The notes below the pieces were generated by a model. The model was not told the DNA's origin. It saw only the letters and a list, made by a program, of their open reading frames with translations, and made no database searches. Below, piece after piece: positions 57,318 through 64,000 of a stretch of DNA of 64,000 bases (the first letter of the stretch is position 1; each line of letters starts with the position of its first letter). This DNA comes from Schistocephalus solidus (taxonomy: Eukaryota > Platyhelminthes > Cestoda > Diphyllobothriidea > Diphyllobothriidae), in contig WEDG01003994.1 of the NCBI GenBank assembly GCA_017591395.1, forward strand, positions 22,230 to 86,229, read 5' to 3'. Both the position numbers and the translations under genes were made by a program.

Positions 57318-57613
57318 TAGAGCCCTAGCAGGCGGTCACATAGTGACGGGTAGAATATGTTGTTCGAATCTCAGGGGTCCCTAATTGGGATTGCGTATGA
57401 CTGGCTGATGACTGCTAATAAGACATAAATGGTAATTCCAGTTTCCCTTGTCTTTGTCGGCTCCACTTTATCAACATATGCTACACGTCGCTATGCGACC
57501 GCCTACGAGGGCTCTAAAGTGAGCTGCAGGGCATAACGGAACACATATGTTCCTTAGGCAGATCGGTGAGCCGCACACTATCATCATATTCCCGATCGTA
57601 ACCGACAAAAAAC

Positions 57614-57780
57614 GGGCCCGTGGCCCAATGGTAGAGCGTTCGACTCAATAACCAAAGGTCTCGGGTCCGACTCCCAGGTGTGCCACACTTGGGATTGGGT
57701 ATGACTGGCTGATGACTACTAATAAGCCAGAAATAGCCATTCCGGTCTCCCTTATCTTTGTCGGTTCCACCTTACCAACA
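57614..57780 (+). mobile_element. SINE unit 2
   Basis: The head has CCGTGGCCCAATGGTAGAGC (A box) and TCGGGTCCGACTCCCAGG (B box), then the shared tail. The anticodon-arm region does not give a clean tRNA. Confidence 0.7.
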
Positions 57781-57966
57781 TATGCTACACGTCGCTATGC
57801 GACCACATGCGCGGGCTCTTTTCTGAGCTCCAGGGCACAACGGAACAAACATGTTCCTTAAGCAGATCGGTGAGCCCCACACCGAGTGAGCCCCACGAGT
57901 GAGTCCTGTAACCGATCGGTGAGCGCCCCATTACCATTGTCAATATTCCCGATCGAAACCGGCAAG

Positions 57967-58140
57967 AACGAGCTCGTGGCGTAGTGGGTAGAGCGTTGGA
58001 CTTCTGCCCAACAAGGTCGCGAGTTCGAGGCTCGGGCGCCGCAGTGCCTGGGCTTTGGGTATGACTGGCTGATGACGGCTAATAAGCCAGAAATGGCCAT
58101 TTCCAGTCTCCCCTTGTCTTTGTCGGTTATGTTATTCTGC
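57967..58140 (+). mobile_element. SINE unit 3
   Basis: The head has CTCGTGGCGTAGTGGGTAGA, a GTTGG/CCAAC anticodon-like stem, and CGCGAGTTCGAGGCTCGG as T arm. The tail reads to CTTTGTCGGTTATG. It is nearly identical to unit 4. The intact A and B boxes could still recruit RNA polymerase III (inference). Confidence 0.75.
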
Positions 58141-58278
58141 CTCTATACTTAGCTGCTTACGGCTGCTGGCGGGCTTGAGAGTTAGCCCCCAAGGCACAGC
58201 GGGACGAGTGAGTCCTGTAACCGATCAGTGAGCGCCCCATTACCATTGTCAATATTCCCGATCGAAACCGGCAAGACA

Positions 58279-60480
<2,202 letters not shown>

Positions 60481-60908
60481 GCCAATGTTCACGCCAGTAT
60501 CTAATTTTTCGCGTAATTACGATGTTAACTGCTTTTGTAACATTTGCTACCCGCCTGCGTCTGAAGACGACCCGGAGAACCGGTGTTGAAAATTTACGCA
60601 ATAAAGCCCCATTTCCCATAGAACGTATTCTAGTTCAACATTATTTCTTGGGATGCCTTCTTTCCACTACTTACTTATATAAAGTCGTCCGAATCACGTG
60701 ACTCCATGTCCTGCACTTAATAATTTCAGAAATTATTTACCTGATTATTCTCTGGAGTCCATATGCCAGAAACCGCATAGAGAACGCTGGGGGACCCACT
60801 GAGGAGCCGAACCCCTCTTTGCTGTGTCACACAGCAGCAGAAACATTGGCGAAACACGTGTTTGGGCTTTTAGCTAGTATCTATGTCGGAAGTACGGTAT
60901 AACGTCTT

Positions 60909-60912
<4 letters not shown>

Positions 60913-60968
<56 letters not shown>
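60913..60968. repeat. (AT)n microsatellite
   Basis: 56 bases of alternating A and T, between the Penelope-like element and an inverted SINE tail. Confidence 0.95.
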
Positions 60969-60972
<4 letters not shown>

Positions 60973-60974
60973 TA

Positions 60975-61030
60975 AGTGGAACCGACAAAGACAAGGGAAA
61001 CCGGAATGGCCATTTCTCGCTTATAAGCCG
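60975..61030 (-). repeat. Inverted SINE tail fragment
   Basis: AACCGACAAAGACAAGGGAA and GGAATGGCCATTTC are the reverse complement of the SINE tail. It faces the array on the other side of the Penelope-like element. Confidence 0.75.
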
Positions 61031-61155
61031 TCGAAAATGGGCCTTTAGCTCAATGGTAGATTGTTACCCTAAATGATCAAAGGTCGCGGGGTTTAGTGTA
61101 GGGTGATGCACACCTTCGATTAGGTATGACTGGCTGATGACGGCTAATAAGCCGA
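61031..61155 (+). mobile_element. SINE unit, head plus partial tail
   Basis: The head is GGGCCTTTAGCTCAATGGTA (A box) with a degraded B-box region (GGTCGCGGGGTTTAG). Then come TAGGTATGACTGGCTGATGA and CTAATAAGCC, where it is cut by the family S repeat. It forms a head-to-head join with the inverted tail at 60,975-61,030. Confidence 0.7.
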
Positions 61156-61600
61156 AGCCACCCCTGGGCATACCATCACACCTGGCTCGGATCCCTCGGA
61201 TTGGGAGTGCCATAAATGCCACATTAAGAATGAGCCAGTCAGCCACTGCACACAAACACACATTGGGCTGACCACGCGGTCCGACTGTTCCCGTCAGTTG
61301 GCAACCTTCCAAGCCACGGCTTTAAGCGCGCCGTGATAGTTTCAAGCGCGTCAGCTTGGTTATAGGGAGGAAAATGCGCTGAGCTGTTGACCTCACGCTC
61401 TCCCCCACCACCACAATCAGACCACCGTCCGAGCCAGTGAGTTGTCTGATGTGGGATTGGGCGCATTGGCTGACGGGTTGGAGCACCCGTATTCGCGCGC
61501 CACCGCACGACCTGGCCCCAATAAAGCACACACAAGGATTCACTAAATCAGGGGATATGGAGGAGCCATCACCGTCTGACTCACAGCCCACTGGTCAGCC
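61150..61600 (-). repeat. Dispersed repeat family S, copy 2
   Basis: It is the reverse complement of copy 1 at 1,740-2,190 over about 440 bases. It is the best preserved copy and rich in GC. A short related piece (TCTTCCAAGCCACGG) follows at 61,665. Confidence 0.75.
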
Positions 61601-61699
61601 ACTCGAAACACACAGCACATACACTGGTCCGACGGCGTGAATTGGTGTAAGCGTCAGATTGGCAGTCTTCCAAGCCACGGTTCTACTATAATCAATGAC

Positions 61700-64000
61700 T
61701 AGGACACTTACCTATTACCCTTAAGTGTAGAAGTACGAACAGTTTGCATTCAACTTGTTCAGACGGGATGAGCACAAGTGTTCATAATGATTTTCCAATA
61801 GACGTCTAGCCTGATCAACTCCCTGGGCAGGCCATTGTCTGCTGGCTGGGAAGTTTTGCACTTATGCATTCCACATATTTACCAATTTGCACTACTTCAT
61901 TGGTACAATCGAACAGCATGCGATATAATCCCACCGTGTCGTAGTAAAAGCGGGAAAACGCGAGAATTAACCTGGATATAAATGAGCAGTTCTTCAAGGA
62001 AAAAACCCTAAACCCTGATAGTGAAGGAACGCCTGAGTCAAAATACTGCATGGCAGGGTTATAAACCCTGATTAAAATTATTATAGGGGTATCAGCCACG
62101 TAACAACTGCTGTAAGCTGCCAACATGAGGTAAAAGCATTGCCTTAAGTTGTAAATTTGGGTGGAAGAGAATCTCAGATTTATCGAAAATGTAAAGGCAT
62201 AGCTGAGCACATTTTAACAAGTGTAGGCGCATTGATAGGGCAGAAAATTTGGCTAGTGACTGGTAAACTGGAAGGCTAAGTTGTCTAAGTGGCTATCGCG
62301 AGTGATGCAAACGTAACCCTTTAAAGCTATCCTTTAACTTTTTACAAACGGTTCTGGAAAGAAAGTTTACACCGTTAACTGAATTCTTTGAAAACTACAC
62401 TTCTAATTAGCAGATTAAGCTTTCTGGAAGTAAAGTACGTTTTCAGCCTGCAGATTTATAGCTGGCGTTTGTTGCTCTCGTGTTTGTTTAAGAGTCGTGA
62501 GCTTGTGGCTTGACAAAAAATTCAGCTTTCTTGTGAGACCAACAAATCGCCCGAGTAGGCTGAAAATGCTCCTGCCTATTGTGTCCCTGTTAACTGTATC
62601 AAGTGCCCAGCAGGCGTAACAAAAGTGCCCTGAGGGCTCTTGAAACCTCCTCAATAAGGGCTAACTATGAAGAATAAAATTCCCAGGATAAGACAGAAGC
62701 GTCAGCAGTAGAGGGAAAGAAGAAAACAATGACCACAGCTGACTTATTCGCTGGCATCAGTAAGCCGAACCTCGAATGTAAACTATCCCCGGGACCCTGT
62801 TTTCCCTTTGGACTTCTGGAGTATCACCGATCGTTTGTCATGTTAGCGTTCATTTAACCGGTCTTTACATCTTGGTGTTGGTGGATGAAGGTGGGCATGT
62901 CATCAACTACTCCTTCTCTCTGGTTGTTGTTGTTCGTTGTGATTTCTGCAAAGTTATTTCTTTGCATACTTGCGCAGCATACTGCTTGCAATCCTTTGAT
63001 GTATTGCCTTCATCAGCCAACTGCCATTAGCTCATTAACACCAGTCCAATAATTTCAGACCTTCTTTCTCGCCCCTTAGATACCCGAGGCCACAGCTGAT
63101 ACCACGAAGACCACCTCCATAGTCTCATTAGAGTTTTAACTTTAGGAATTTTTAAAATAAAAACAGTTGCGCAAACTAACGCACTTTCACGCATCGGGAA
63201 AATGTTTATCCCAAACTGAACATCGAAAGAAAACTCTTCGCTGGCTTTAAACTTCCTAATGTCCGGTGTGGGCCAGCATATTTCCTAAATTGTAGTAAAT
63301 AATATGCCGATAAACGGTACTCTAAAATACTTTTATTTACGGTGAATATTAAATTTTGAAGAAAGCTGTAAAGGACACAAAATCGACAGCTTATTATGAG
63401 ATCATGTAAATACAGACATAAAATTTATCCACCTTCTTGCAACGCGGACACGAGAAAAATCAGACTTGTTCTGATGAATGCACAACAGGCACCAGATGAA
63501 ATTCCCTGGAAATTTCAGAGGCCAATTATATTTATGATCATGTAAAGACCTTGTCAAAAACCAAGTCGGTAGATTATGGGGAACATTTACGCTCCAAGGC
63601 TTGGGTTACGGATAAAAGTTTGGTAGCTCTAGCCATTTACCTCTTAATCATCGTCACTTTACTATACAAGACTCAACCACTGTATTGCACTCTCTTAATA
63701 TCGGCAAACAAATCACTCATGTGAAGATGACATAGTACTGCCTTACGATGCTTCCGCTGATTATGTAACCATACACACCACACAAGAATGTTTGCTACGA
63801 TTGCGAATTTTTTCGCAGGTCAACGAAAACGAGCGGTCCTCCTTGACAATTAAAAATAAGCATTTTTTAAGGTGAGGGATAGCAAATAGGCTAAGCAAGC
63901 TTTGGTTGCTCCATTATTTGTTTTAGCGCTGGAAGGTATATATTGTTGTTCACGGTAAAAAGGATGTCGTTTTCTAGTGTGAGGTGTGGTCAATGATGGA
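61700..64000. other. Unassigned to window end
   Basis: Only short minus-strand frames (for example 61,815-62,210) without recognisable motifs. No repeat partner was found elsewhere in the window. Confidence 0.35.

Overview
The window is eukaryotic nuclear DNA from a flatworm, most likely a tapeworm of the diphyllobothriidean type. That assignment is inference. It rests on the mix of CR1-like and RTE-like retrotransposons, a Penelope-like element, tRNA-derived SINEs, and an RTE-type element ending in C2HC zinc fingers, a combination I associate with large tapeworm genomes. There are no operons, ribosome binding sites or compact coding blocks. Most open reading frames are fragments of retroelements.

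One host gene is well supported. It is an RNF170-like ER membrane RING E3 ubiquitin ligase on the + strand, in five exons between 28,144 and 44,213 with canonical GT-AG introns. Spliced, the exons give an uninterrupted 244-residue protein. It has an N-terminal membrane segment, a complete C3HC4 RING and a C-terminal DUF1232 region with two membrane segments. An AATAAA lies at 44,495. Introns are 632, 9,318, 2,222 and 3,163 bp, and the largest carries an antisense RTE retrotransposon.

Layout. 1-2,580: a retroelement zinc-finger tail and a dispersed repeat (family S). 2,580-18,700: a deep nest of CR1-like elements. An old copy (A1) is split by a 3'-tail repeat (R1) and by a minus-strand element (F), which is itself split by a fresher element (D). 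A nearly full-length relative (A2, about 8.9-18.03 kb) is split by another nearly full-length element (B, about 11.26-16.02 kb). An A-family fragment resumes directly after A2, so A2 may sit inside A1. 18,950-22,680: CR1-like element E, split by a second R copy. 22,690-28,090: mostly unassigned. 28,090-44,500: the RNF170-like gene. 44,500-47,590: unassigned. 47,590-56,000: CR1-like fragments H (minus) and C (plus, split by a minus-strand B fragment), two isolated 3' tails, and a decayed RTE-like element G with the zinc-finger tail. 57,318-61,155: a four-unit tandem array of tRNA-derived SINEs, a (TA)n tract, a Penelope-like element with RT and GIY-YIG domains, an (AT)n tract and an inverted SINE tail. 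61,150-61,600: a minus-strand family S copy. The rest to 64,000 is unassigned.

None of the retroelements looks autonomous as read. All have stops, frameshifts or altered catalytic residues, although B, A2, D and the intronic RTE are fairly well preserved. Element boundaries are estimates by eye from comparing copies within the window, generally good to about 10-50 bases where two copies could be compared and worse elsewhere.
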